Shown here piece after piece: positions 25,714-36,821 of a stretch of DNA of 64,000 nucleotides. The notes beneath the pieces are model-generated. The model ran no database searches and had not been told where the DNA came from. It saw nothing but the letters and a program-made list of their open reading frames with translations. Position numbers and translations under genes: made by a program. The first letter of the stretch is position 1, and each line of letters opens with the position of its first letter. This DNA is from Tetracladium setigerum (lineage: Eukaryota > Ascomycota > Leotiomycetes > Helotiales): the NCBI GenBank assembly GCA_031472005.1, contig PZJY01000006.1:2871714-2935713 (forward strand). The letters are read 5' to 3'.

Positions 25714-27232
25714 ATTGAATTAACGCTGTGATAATATCGGTAAAGATGATTGAGAAGCAAGTAAGGAGCAATAAGACTGAGTAGGGTATGAAACAGAAGA
25801 TGAGGATGATTGAGAGGAACTAGATGACGTGGATGGGAATGGTGGGGGGTTTGGAGACAGAATCGAAATTGACAGTTAGCGATTGTGACTGTCAAGATAT
25901 TGATCTGAGGGAATAAGGTATATGGAAAGTACAAGGAACTGAACGGAGAAGATGTTGAAATCCGCAATCTTTTGATTCTTAATTATTAGGAGGATAACCG
26001 TGGTTTAAATTGTCAGATGGCCACACTCTCCAGCCAGCCAGGGACATTGATATCACAATTCCCGCTTGCATTATCCTAGTATGTCCAAAGTTTGGGGTAC
26101 AACCTGACTTTGTGAGAAATCTCTTCGACAATCGTACGTTGTGGTCATAATCAGAATAGTTCGTTCGTATACATGTGCGGACAAATATATTGCTCGCTCC
26201 ATCCTATGCACTAATTCCGGCTGTACCATACTCTTAACTACCATATTTTCGAGAACCATTTTTCTAGCAGCCCAAAGCTAACCCAGCCCCCGATTTTACT
26301 ACCTATTATACTGGATCTACGGCCTCACGGGCTGGAAATCCATGGTAATCAATCCAGCGTTCAAGTGCTGGGATGGAACAGCTTCCTGCCATTACCAATG
26401 CAATAAGGTCATACACGCAGCACCAAGTAACTGTGGCTTTAGTACGAGATGATACTTGACCTGGAATCTGCAACATATGCAAAGTAAGCTTCCAAAGTTA
26501 TGGTACTTGCTGACCACTGAGGTATGTCAAAGTTCATGGCTGAAGGAGGAGCGGAAAAGTTCGGGTGGAAAAACCATCACCTGTTTGCAACGTTAACAAC
26601 CCATTGCTGGTTCGTACGACATTTGCAAACCATCGCCTGTTAACAGGACATTTATGAACCATTGTCTGTTCATACAATGTTTATATAAGAATAGAAAAGT
26701 GGACGAGAGGAAAGTTCATTTTCTCTTCATAGGTAGTGCGATTTTGAGACTGTATGTTGTCGCATAGTTTTTTTTTAGTTCCGATTGGCGTTTGGAATAA
26801 GGTATGGGTCGGCCCGCTTATATGTATGATTAGAATTCTCCGAAATAACGATAGCTTCTTTTTCGTTTCTCCGTGTAAGCTGAGAGAATGCACAAGTGAC
26901 ACGATAATCACGAAGAATACGAAATTAGCCGGAGTACCCACCTGATCGGATTCTTCCCGTTATCGTGAACTTTCCAGGTCATCATCATACCGACTTCTTG
27001 CCAAGTATAGAACATTGGCACTACCACGAGAGAGATTCTAAATTCCGGGTTTCCGTCTGTACTATTTTTCAATACGTTGTTTTTTCTTTTTTTTTTTTTT
27101 TCTCTCTTTTTTCGAATTCAACACTTCAACACCTTTCATCCTGTATCTTTGGTAGGCAGGTATCGACAGTTGCACAATTACCCTATCTTGTTAATCGTTA
27201 AAAGATATTTCATGCGAATTTAAGTTGTTAAG
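25714..27232. promoter_or_regulatory. Divergent PKS / hydrolase promoter region
   Basis: 1.5 kb between the head-to-head PKS and FSH1-type hydrolase, the shared control region of the locus. It contains four tandem degenerate ~29-base units (listed separately), followed by TTTATATAAG at ~26680-26689, and a long pyrimidine tract at ~27079-27113 about 120 bases before the hydrolase ATG. No protein motif in the small frames here. Confidence 0.55.
26572..26686. repeat. Four tandem degenerate ~29-base repeats
   Basis: Units begin near 26572, 26598, 26627 and 26657. Each starts AACCAT or ACCCAT, continues with a CCTGTT, GCTGGTT or TCTGTT block, and ends in a form of ACGACATTT (AACGTT, ACATTT, AATGTTT). 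A TATA-like sequence follows directly. Spacing is 26-30 bases. They may be binding sites for a regulator or remains of a minisatellite. Confidence 0.55.
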
Positions 27233-28252
27233 ATGCGTATCCTGTGTCTTCATGGTGACGGGACAAATTCGGGGATTCTCGAGACTCAAATTGCTCCTTT
27301 GCGGGCAAAACTAGATAGTACATGGGACTTCGTCTTTCTCGATGGTGAAGTCGAGACCAAGCCGGCAGAAGGTTAGTGGTTTCACATCTTACTTCGCCAA
27401 CACAGAGGAGCTCACAGCTGAATCCCTGAATGATTAGGTGTTGAAGGAATATTTGATAGCCCATGGCTTTGCTACTATGATGATCCAACGCCAGAAAAGA
27501 TCAAGAATGCCCAAGATCTAATTTCTGAAGTAATCAAAGAAGAAGGCCCATTCGATGCTGTACTTGGCTTTTCTCAGGGTGCTGCTCTTGCATCTAGCAT
27601 TATGCTGTCACACGAGAGAGCCGGTAACCGACAGAGCATCTTTAGTGTTGCAATTTTTCTCTCGCCGACACTTCCATTTGACGTCGATAGTGGACTTCTC
27701 AATCTATCATTCCACACGGACGAAGGATTGAAGGCTATTCGTACGTCAGATGAATTTGGGACGAAGTTTGAAGATATTGTCCAGCAAGATTGGACAAATG
27801 ATCGTAGAACTGCTGGTGTATTGGCAATTTTCGATCAGATACACGGTCCACGATCCCGAACACATCCAGAACAGCAAAGCATTGATGTACTGCTGAGATA
27901 TCACGCTTCCACAAACCCAGCCCTGAAGATTCACGTACCTGCCGTCGTTGCGTTTGGAACAAAAGATAGTTATGGATACGATTGTTTTGATGTTGTCGAA
28001 CTATGTGATGCACGTACGTCAAGAGTTGTAAAACATGATGGAGGACATCGTGAGTTGACTCTAATCTGTCAGACTTAAACTTCACAGCTTTTTTTACTCT
28101 CATACACCTGCTTGAGTGCCTTTATACTTAGTTATCATGTATAAGCTAATTACTTTTTGCAATTTACAGATCTGCCTCGGAGTTTAGAAGATACAATGAA
28201 GATAGTGGAAGCAATTGAATGGGCTGTGGAAAAGACGAAAATGATTTCATGA
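27233..28252 (+). CDS. FSH1-family serine hydrolase (LovG-like)
   Basis: Alpha/beta hydrolase of the FSH1 family, which includes LovG and other stand-alone thioesterases that release products from reducing PKSs. Exons 27233-27371, 27438-28049 and 28170-28252; introns 27372-27437 (GTTAGT...TTAG) and 28050-28169 (GTGAGT...ACAG). The start MRILCLHG carries the family's LHG oxyanion motif, GFSQGA holds the nucleophilic Ser, and the spliced GGHHLPR supplies the catalytic His; a DSYGYD region fits the acid. About 277 residues, the usual size. It is divergent from the PKS across a shared promoter, and the PKS lacks a release domain, so chain release is the likely role. AATAAA near 28334 is a plausible polyadenylation signal. 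Confidence 0.87.
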
Positions 28253-29159
28253 TAAGAAGAGCTAAGAAGATCTCCGTGGGAATGTACTCATTGAGCGGGA
28301 TTGTAATGTAATACACACGAAACCTTATACACTACAATAAACGTTTAAATAATGAGATACTTTAAGAATATAAGGTTTGATTTCCTAAAAAATAGCTGCT
28401 TCTCATATTGATAGGATTATTTTCTTGTGAAGAATGAAGGTACCAGGGTCAACAAGAAATGGGTAACGTCATCGTCCGACGACTACCAGCTTTTGTGATC
28501 TTTCGCAATATATCTGTATCAAGTCTAGCATTTTTGATCGTGGATTTGGGGCATCCTCAGCCCTATCAACTCATATTGAATCATAGTCTCCTTGAGTGAC
28601 TCTTCACAGCTTCTGACATGCAAAACCTTAATGGCCGACTATTGATGTAAGACGTGTGATACCACATGCGAACTATTTTATGCTGACGGCTGATTCGAAA
28701 TGTCGGGTACGTCAAATCGAGGTGATTCATTGACACTTGACATATACCTCATAGCAAAGCTAAGAACTACTCTATGAAGGCTAAACAATCTGTAAGTGTG
28801 AATTTCTTAAAACTTTTAAAAACCTCACAAAGTACTATCACATCTTCTAGATATGCTGAATTCTTTTTGTGGGAAGACTCTTTCCGCTTGTATAGCTGCA
28901 GATCGTTGTGATTTGAGATCATCTCAAGCTTGTTCTTCTTATATTACACGTGTGTGTGCTTAACCAATAAAAATTTCAACTTAAACCCCCTAAATTTTGA
29001 ATGTTTTCCATATCTCAGCGCTACGAACTTCTCTAAAATATGACCTAAACAAGAAATTCTACTTCTGGTACTTCATCTTAAGAACTTCAACTCGTGTCCA
29101 AAATTTTCAAAAATCAAAGCATTGTCTCTCATGTCTAGGCACATTTACAACCCCATCTC
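28253..29159. other. Gene-free stretch with dispersed repeat
   Basis: AT-rich. It contains a copy of a dispersed repeat at ~28827-28900 that recurs at ~44087-44165. No coding frame supported. Confidence 0.5.
28827..28900 (+). repeat. Dispersed repeat, copy 1
   Basis: Shares CAAAGTACT-TCAC-TCTTCT-GATAT-CTGAATTC-TTTTGT-GGAAGA-TCCGCTTGTA with 44087-44165 in the same orientation. The differences are largely A/G and C/T changes. Confidence 0.65.
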
Positions 29160-30017
29160 TCAACCTTGACAAGCGGTCCCAGCAGCAGAAGTTGCAGACG
29201 AACATTCATAAGTCCAACGAGAGACCGTGCCCGAGCCGGTGTTTTGCAATTCCTGGTAGCCTAAATTCCTGTAAGCTTCGACCTATAATCACAATTGCAT
29301 GACTTACTATCGCAACACTTATTCCGGTACCAAGCACAAGCATAGTTCGACTGCAAAGTGAGTTTATGGGGTTGATATCTGTACTCGTAGATGAATGCCT
29401 TTGTGCTAATATCGTTCGCACTGAAATAGGCGATTGTTTCGCTGCTCAGGACAAAGCCGGTACTTCTGTAGTCGAGACGGTTACAGCGGAGATTCCAGTT
29501 AGTGTAATGCTCGTGACCCCCTCTTGGCTGCTGTAGTATGTCTTCCAGTGCGTGTTCATCAACATTTCGTTGGCGTTTGCGCGCTTGAACAGAGATGCGG
29601 GATTGGAGGTCTCAGGGGCAGGCGCAAGCTGGACACTGCTTTTGAGAAAGCAGTGGTCATCAATGGCACTAAGGAAACCAAAATCAGTAAGGATTGGCCA
29701 TGAGTTTATTATTGAGTGACGTTGTTAGGGCCGCGTTAGGCACACCTAGAGGAACCTTACGTGCATTGTATACCAGTGAGGGTAGACGCCTTGACCTCTT
29801 CAATCGCGCTTGCATTACCATTCGCAAAATCGAAATCGGGATTGGCAAAAATCCATGCCTGGTACTTTGGGAAAAGATTATGGGAAGAAACTTCTGAGAG
29901 GTCGCCAGAAAGGATGCTGGAAATTGAAATATCAAGATCTGGTTGAGGAGTTGCAGGGCTTGGTGTTGCATTTGCGAACGCCAAAATAGCGAGGACAATA
30001 CTAGTAGTGAAGATCAT
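29160..30017 (-). CDS. Small secreted cysteine-containing protein
   Basis: Candidate secreted protein of unknown function. It starts with a typical signal peptide (MIFTTSIVLAILAFANATPS). Exon 1 runs 30017-29761; intron 29669-29760 (GTAAGG...CCTTAG) leads into a frame with DDHCFLKSS and a KR dipeptide suggesting Kex2-type processing. At the C5/G5 run 29517-29521 the frame breaks; one extra base continues it through STGFVLSSETIAYFSAND and ACAWYRNKCCD. A 46-nt GTAAGT...TTTAG intron leads to TGSGTVSRWTYECSS and a final ACQG, with stop at 29160-29162. Cysteines cluster near the C-terminus. Without the correction the frame ends at 29446. Effector, adhesin or wall protein are all possible. Confidence 0.5.
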
Positions 30018-30926
30018 TTTGACTTGATACCGAAGCTATTGGTCTGAAGGGATTGGAATGGTAGCAGCTGATGGTTTGTCTGTAGACACCGGAGGACCAC
30101 TGAGTATTTATACTTCGAGAGCGATAGCGGTTGAAAATTCGGGCAAAGCCCAGATTGTTTCCACTCCACTTCGTACATGGAGTAATAAATGTATATTTCT
30201 CGTCAGTGCGATTTGCCACAGGAGGTGCCTATCCCGGTAATAGATTGTCGAAAATACAGGAGGTGATTTGCTACTAACCCCTGTTTTCGAAGAAATATCT
30301 AGAAACAGCACTGGTAGAAAACCTCCATTTTTTACCCTATGTACGAAGTGGAGCATCATCCCATATTTCTCTCTATTGCACTATAAAGTTGCAACAAAGC
30401 TCCACTTGGTTGATTATTAACATAAACAAAAAAATCCCTCGGCCGATCCCTGAACAGAAAAGAGAGGGTGCACTCGAGGTTTAACGTAGTTTTAATTTAG
30501 ATTCTCCACCCGTTGGCGAGGGGCAGGCACTACCAGCGAACAAAGCCCTCCGGCGAAATTTTTGCCCTTTCAGGTACCCAACGCCCCTCTGTCGAAAGTT
30601 AGCGATGTCCGACTCCATTCATATATTATTATTACTCATCATTTACGCCTGACTAATTCCACGAGATACCTAGCTAGTGAGTGCCGGGTTAGCGGCGGGC
30701 CGCCCCGTATTCGCTAAAAAGAGATGCCCCACTAACTTTACTTCTTGAGGGCAATGAAGGTTGGCGCTGACTGTGCATAAAAGCAGTTGTAGAGGTACTT
30801 TGTACATCGAGGCACAGAAGTTGAATATGATCTATAGGTAATTATTTGCTATAGATTATCTTCCAACGCATTAACCCGAACTTAGACTTCTTAATAAGCT
30901 TGCTCGGGGTGGTAGCCAGCTAGTGG
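30018..30926. other. Gene-free stretch left of transposon
   Basis: AT-rich sequence with no supported frame; includes the promoter of the secreted-protein gene. Confidence 0.45.
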
Positions 30927-30928
30927 TA

Positions 30929-30975
30929 AGTCCCCACCCCACCCTTTCGGCCACCCCCCTTTCGGCCACCCCACC
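30929..30975 (+). repeat. Left terminal inverted repeat
   Basis: Starts AGTCCCCACCCCACCC directly after TA at 30927-30928; reverse complement of the right end. Confidence 0.9.
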
Positions 30976-31068
30976 AAACCTCATCCGTAGCTGCACATCA
31001 CCACTTAAAAAATTAATATCTTTTTCATTCTTCCATCAATTGCCACCAAATTTGTACTTTGAATTTTA

Positions 31069-32667
31069 ATGATGCGAAACTCTCGATATACTGAATTTGA
31101 CGTGGGGCAAGCACTTAATGAGGTTGGAAATGGGAAGTCTATTCGCAAAGCTGCTCTGGAGTGAGGTATTCCAAGGACGACTTTACAAGTACGATTGCAA
31201 CAGAACTCTACTCGTCGAGATGGTGCCGAACACTTACAAAGGCTTCCTCGAGTGATAGAGGATCGACTTACGAATTGGGTATTAACCCAGGAAGCTCTCG
31301 GCTATAGTATCACTCACTCGCAACTAAAGGCCTTTAGTGAACGTCTTTGCAAGCTCTAAGACGACGTTCTACCACTCGGAAAGCGATAGGTCCGGAGGTT
31401 TTTATTACGGAATCCGATACTTAAGACTAAAAGGCAACTCATAGTCGATTCTATACGAGTAAATGGCGCTAGGACCGATATAATTAAGGCTTGGTTCCAA
31501 AATTTTTAAATTCCGGCCATCCAAGCTATTAAGCTAGAGAACCGATGGAATATGGACGAGGCCGGTATTATGGAAGGTTATAGACTTAATGGATTAGTCC
31601 TTGGTAGCTCGGAACGACGTTTTATTCAAAAGAAACAGGCCGGTACTAAGAGTTGGACATCATTTATCGAGGTTATCTCTGCTACCGGGGTCAGAACTAC
31701 TCCACTTGTCATATATAAGGGAAAGTCGGTGCAACAGCAATGGTTCCCGGCCGATATCGATATATTTACATCATGGCAATTCACCGCAACAGATAATGGA
31801 TGGACAACTGACCGTACGGCTTTAGAATGGCTCGAGAAGGTGTTTATTCCTAAGATAGCACCGGCAGATGGTTCGGCTCGATTACTTATCTTGGATGGCC
31901 ATGGAAGCCATGAAACCACCGAATTCATGTTCAAATGCCTCGAATCGAATATATACCTCTTGTTTTTACCTCCTCATAACTCTCATGTCCTTTAACCTTT
32001 AGATTTATCGGTTTTCTCTCCTCTTAAGGCTACTTATCGAAGAGAGCTTAATCTCTTAAGTCCTTTACTCGATTCGGCACCAATTAGCAAGCGTAACTTC
32101 TTACTATGTTACTATAAGGCCCGGGAAGCTGCAATTATAACTGATAATATCTTGGCCGGATGGAATGCTACGGGGTTATGGCCGGTGAATATGAGTAAAC
32201 CTCTAATGAGCCGATTACTATTAGAGAATAGTAATAAAGCTTCGGAATCGGCCCCTCTAGAGAGTTCTAGTACTAAGTGGAATACAAGTATATCATCGAT
32301 TGAGTGGCATACACCTAAAGTCGGGAGGGAATTACGTTTACAGTTCGACACTTTGGCTCGGCTTGGCCATGATGATCTTCCGACACGTCGATTACTCTTT
32401 CGGAAGGTTGCAAAAGGATTAGATGAAAAAGATTTTGCTTTATTAAAGGCCGAGAATCGAATAAAAGAGCTAGAAGCTCAATTAGATCTATATAAACCAA
32501 AGAAGCGCCGAAAGGTCCAGGTATCTCCAAATTCGAGGTTCGTGGATATTAAGGCTATTAGATCGGCCCAGATTAAAGCTGGAGAGGTCGGAGTGGTACC
32601 AATCGATTCGGATTCATCTACTGAATCTGAATCTATCGGAGATTGTATAGAAGTCGAGGCGTCGTAG
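31069..32667 (+). pseudogene. Pogo/Fot1 transposase with five premature stops
   Basis: One frame runs from ATG 31069 (or 31072) to 32667: an N-terminal HTH/CENP-B-like part, then a DDE domain. The catalytic Asp positions are visible in NMDEAGI, LLILDGHGSH and PLDLSVFSPLK. A coiled coil (ENRIKELEAQLD) and a basic KKRRKV patch, possibly nuclear targeting, lie near the end. Stops fall at 31162 (TGA), 31357 (TAA), 31387 (TAG), 31507 (TAA) and 31993 (TAA). The last replaces Gln of the family motif LQPLD. Each stop is one C-to-T or G-to-A transition away from CAA or TGG, the signature of repeat-induced point mutation. No frameshift is present. Confidence 0.9.
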
Positions 32668-32703
32668 AGATATTTAGTGTTGAATGTAAAGTAGTGGATT
32701 TTA

Positions 32704-32750
32704 GTGGGGTGGCCGAAAGGGGGGGTGGCCGAAAGGGTGGGGTGGGGACT
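32704..32750 (-). repeat. Right terminal inverted repeat
   Basis: Ends GGGTGGGGTGGGGACT directly before TA at 32751-32752; pairs with the left end with a one-base length difference in a homopolymer. Confidence 0.9.
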
Positions 32751-32752
32751 TA

Positions 32753-33998
32753 CGGTAACTTGTCTCGGAAAACAATGAAAATCTTCTAACATTACAGCAC
32801 CATAATCTCAAGCAGTAATCGTGCTACCTACACCCAACTCATTTGAACAGCGAATACAAGGAGATTCGATATGAGCATGAACCCGAGTAAAGCTTTGTCT
32901 TCTTCATGACCACCTCATGGCTATAGTAGATGCCACTGAACTATTCGTGAACGCAAGCCACAAAGGAAGTGGCAAAAAGTTCATGCATGCTCACAGTGTG
33001 TTGTATATGAAGCATAGTTTATTTTCGTTCTCAAACATTATAGAGATCCTCATCACCGACAGCGGCGGAACTATATATGGGATATATAGCTAAGAAGAGC
33101 AATCACGCCACCCCGCTTATGCGGTAAATGGAGACCATATCCAGACTCGTGAAATACCACCACACGTTACAAGCTCACATGCTTCTTCGAAAATTCAAAG
33201 CCGGCTCGGTTTATCCATATCAGCAGTACAGCATGTGTGATCCTATCATCCAATAAACTAGCGGCGCTGCATCCCTGCTTGCCGCTGTACCACAACGGCA
33301 GATTAATTATCCGCATACCAACAGCTTTTCGTATTCCAGCACTCCTCTATACACTGCAAAAACTTCATACAACAGCGCCTCCTCTGTCGTTGACCAGTCT
33401 ACCTCGTCCACCCAAGAAGAGCCCGAGTACAAACTGAATACATACGCACAAGATACTTAGAGCACTGAATACGGGAGCACACCATATGTTGGATATGGTA
33501 CCTTGACGTTGGGAAATGATCTCGTAGGATTTGGGGCACAAATTTGACGGAGGTACTGAGCCTACAAATTTTGTAGGGTCTTGAAGCAAACTAGAGGAAC
33601 TCTGGAAGGAAAGAGGTTTGACTAGCACGTGATTCCCGCATAAGACAGCCTCCCTGTTCATTGAGGGATGGAGTTTGGAATGAATGGGAATATATCGACA
33701 GAATTGAACGAATGACACAGCGTATATTTTCCTAAAATCTCAGACAAAACGGAGTACTTCAGATACCCAGGAAGAAAAAGATAGTAGAGAGCAAATGGAC
33801 GTTGAAAGAGTTATCTTTACAACGAACTTCCCTCTATACCTTTCGCCAGAGGTTTGTTAAATTCATAAAGAATAGAAAGAAACCGCAATTTGAAAGTAAA
33901 AAAAACATCTCCCATCACCAAATCCTACTCCTCTCAAAACCTTGAACCCTGAAGCATTATGATTGTATAATCTCAATATTTGGCCAGTTGCGGTTCTT
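32753..33998. other. Gene-free stretch right of transposon
   Basis: No supported gene. A 117-codon minus frame (33365-33718) has no signal peptide, motif or splice support. Confidence 0.4.
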
Positions 33999-34607
33999 CT
34001 AGCAGAGGCCGAGACGTGCTACAAAGAGAGGTAAGTGTCAGCAGAGTAAAATAACCAGTTGTGATTAATAATTTTAGTGGAGGTGGAAATTGGAGGGAAG
34101 CTCTGATGAGAAATGATGACGAGCTTGAGGAGAAGAAAACGTGGCAAAACTCACCAGGGGTGCAGTTGTTATCAGTGTAGTAACCGTTGACATAGCAGAA
34201 TTCACTACCAAAGACGAGTTTATCCCAAGTGCTGTAAAAGAGAACAACAAGCGTTAGTATTGTATTTCCCAGTGTGAATTGTGAATAGAGGACGGGACTT
34301 ATCACCAGTTGCCGTTGTGGCAGGTACCACTTTTGTAGCACTGGAATCTGTAGGTAGTGCCCACGTCAGGAAGGTGCGTGACTGGGTAACCAGTGCCGGG
34401 TCCAGAGCGGCAGTTTACATTCCCGGTAGCGTTGATGATCTTGCAGCTCTGAGGTGCGCGGGTGAAGATGGCTCTGGTCTCCAGATCTGCATCACTGGTG
34501 AACTGTGCTGGTGCTACAGCAGGTGCTGGGAAATCTGCTTCTGGGACTGGAGAGGCGAGTATGGCGAGGGGGAGGATGAAGAGGGCGGTTGATAGGGTGA
34601 ACTTCAT
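33999..34607 (-). CDS. Secreted eight-cysteine SH3-like small protein
   Basis: Candidate apoplastic or wall-associated protein. A signal peptide (MKFTLSTALFILPLAILASP) is followed by a Pro/Ala-rich spacer, then a domain starting CKIINATGNVNCRSGPGTGY; NCRSGPGTGYPV is typical of bacterial-type SH3 (SH3b) folds. Exons are 34607-34306, 34231-34155 and 34018-33999; introns 34232-34305 and 34155-34019 region. Splicing gives NGNCTWDK and a terminal TPARLGLC. The mature protein has eight Cys (C-K, NC, QC, TC, NC, FC, NC and the last residue), consistent with four disulfides. About 137 residues. The small size and high Cys content fit an effector-like protein, but no function is shown. Confidence 0.75.
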
Positions 34608-36821
34608 TTTGAGAGAGAAGATTGAAGACTGGTTCTTGATATTTCTTTAGAATGATGATGATCTAGTGAGAATTTGAAGATCTGATGAGGTTGAGATAAG
34701 TTCATTTCACTTAGGAAATCCTCTGGCTTTATAGTTTTCTATGCACTCTCTATTCTCGACTTTCACCAGCTAAAAAGTACTGAACATTATCGAAGCGTAA
34801 CTGATTTCAATCAGCACGGCTTAAGATTGCGCCGTAAACAAAGCATAATTGATCAGTAAAAGAGGAACATGCATAAGAAAAAGTCAGCACGGGTTAAAGT
34901 TATGCTAACGACAACTTGGAGATACGATACGTAAAGGTACTGGAATCGATCAACTCTCATTTAGCCTAAAATAGCTGAAATTGGAAATTGGAAGGTACTG
35001 AACACTAGTCTAGCAGCCTATTTATATATCCCCTGCTCTATAGATGCAAGTATTCCGCTACGAGAATTCAAGCCCGAGGAGTTGAAGACTTATGATGTAT
35101 GGAGTCGTTTGTTCCTAGACACGTTATATTTTGGATACGTCAAGTTAGAAGAAAACGAATAAACTAATCTCACGCTGCTGGCGAGGGTTCACTATGAGGT
35201 CGAACATGGTTGACATGGAAGACCTAATAAGGTCAAGACTTCTTTATTACTTGTGTTGTTTTGAATAAATTCTAATTATACTAAAGCAGATCGGGTAGCA
35301 AGCCATCATGGAATAGACAAAATGTGTGCCGATTCCATGCTAATAATACAAAACTTATTGCATGGGAAAGATGTAAGACGAGAAGCGGGACGTCGGGTAT
35401 AGGAACAAAGGCTGAGTTAATTGAAGAAAGGTCTTTCTAGTCAAAGGATGGCTTACGGGTGACATCACATGAACTTTTTCCAATATCCTCATGTCATGTA
35501 AAAGTGCTATTTGTCTCAAGTTTGTGCTGACTAATTACCTGTCGCAGTGACATCTTGGTTGTGCGAAGGTAAGGCTAAGTTGGGAAGGAAGATCTATAAA
35601 GATTACCAAAATCGTTATCGATCATCTCCACCTATATTATTTGTAAAGTTGAAGCTTCCGAGCCTTACTTAAAAGTTGTACACCCTGTCCAAGAGCCCTG
35701 CTCGCTGGAATGAGCAATTGCTCCGGAAACGTAACTCGAGCTGCTCTTCTGGGTCAAGCAGCTGCTATATTGTGACACCCCGCACTCTAGGCGGCATTTT
35801 GGAAAAACTCGAACAGCCATATGGGACTGTCTGGAAGTAGAGCCGTTAAGTGATGTATCACCGCTAGCAGGGAGATGTATGTTACTGACAGCACAAGTTA
35901 AACTTAATCATGCATCGGACGTGCTTTATTAGTTTGCTTAATATCTAGCTTACTACTGGATTCCGTTTAATTGAGCCACGACAAGGGGATTTCCTTGCCA
36001 GCGGTGATACATTACTTCCCCCAATGCGGCATTGAACTGATGATTTAACTCTAATGGGCCCTGGAAATAAAAGAGAGAGAGCGCAGAAACGTCGCGCTCT
36101 GAATGGTTTAGCCCTGACCGAAGTATCGGGCAGTCATCTCGCTTAGCTATGGTGATACTTACAACAGTAGGTCACGGCCACTACCCTATGGCGAGCGGGT
36201 GTGGCTGCAGTGTAACGCCAATTTGTGCAGCTTTGGCGTGGCAAGATGCTGTGCTTCCAATCAAATCCCATACCCCGCACGATCACTGACGGGTAATTTC
36301 TCCGCAATCAGCCATATCCGCAGCTATAACGATGCCACCATTCCAGAGAGGCTACAAAACCAATGTCCTCTCTCAACTTAACAAACGATTTCACATGTGT
36401 CAATTCCTATTTAATATTCACCCAGACCTTGTCTCTTCGATGCTAGTGAAATGATATGCTTACTGTAATGCAACAACCCCATTCCTCGGTATGCTATACT
36501 TTCGTACAGATGGGAAGCGGAGGTCATTTGCACCCTGACTAAAACGGAAGGTCGAGAGATACCGGAGGCAGGGGGGGCTGTGAGCCGGCCTGCAGCGCTC
36601 CGAATTGGATTCAGTATCTGGAGTCGTTGTCATTGATGACCCTGCACTGGCCCTTCTCCAAATATCTCGGCTTTCGATTTACAGTATAGCCTTTGCAATT
36701 CGTGAGGTCGATTCAAGAGCTACCATCACGCAAATCGTCGACACGAAGGGATTCTCAACGATATTGGGACAGAGTGATAAAAATTCAAAATTTTAACGCA
36801 AGATATCAATATCTAAATATT
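34608..36821. other. Gene-free stretch with MITE-like inverted repeat
   Basis: 2.2 kb without a supported gene. It contains an inverted repeat pair at 35848-36017 and a short GAGCGC...GCGCTC hairpin near 36078-36099. Confidence 0.5.
35848..36017. mobile_element. MITE-like element, 170 bases
   Basis: Ends are inverted copies of ~26 bases: left 35848-35874 (AAGTGATGTATCACCGCTAGCA) and right 35992-36017, whose complement reads AAGTAATGTATCACCGCTGGCA. All mismatches are A/G transitions. The inside is AT-rich and non-coding. No clear target duplication, so classification is tentative. Confidence 0.45.

Larger units (their letters stand above)
30929..32750 (+). mobile_element. Pogo/Fot1-type DNA transposon, inactivated
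   Basis: A 1,822-base Tc1/mariner-superfamily element. Terminal inverted repeats of ~47 bases run from AGTCCCCACCCC (30929) and to GGGGTGGGGACT (32750). They match except for one base in a C/G run (6 versus 7). Each end holds two copies of an internal CCCTTTCGGCCACCCC motif. TA dinucleotides at 30927-30928 and 32751-32752 are the expected target duplication. It contains one transposase frame with five in-frame stops. Intact ends mean it could still be moved in trans if an active relative exists. Confidence 0.92.

Noticed and set aside
33365..33718. 117-codon minus-strand frame
   Set aside because: No motif, signal peptide, splice pattern or neighbour support; composition unlike the real genes.
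36078..36099. GAGCGC...GCGCTC hairpin as a terminator or RNA
   Set aside because: A six-base stem in a eukaryotic intergenic region has no supporting context.
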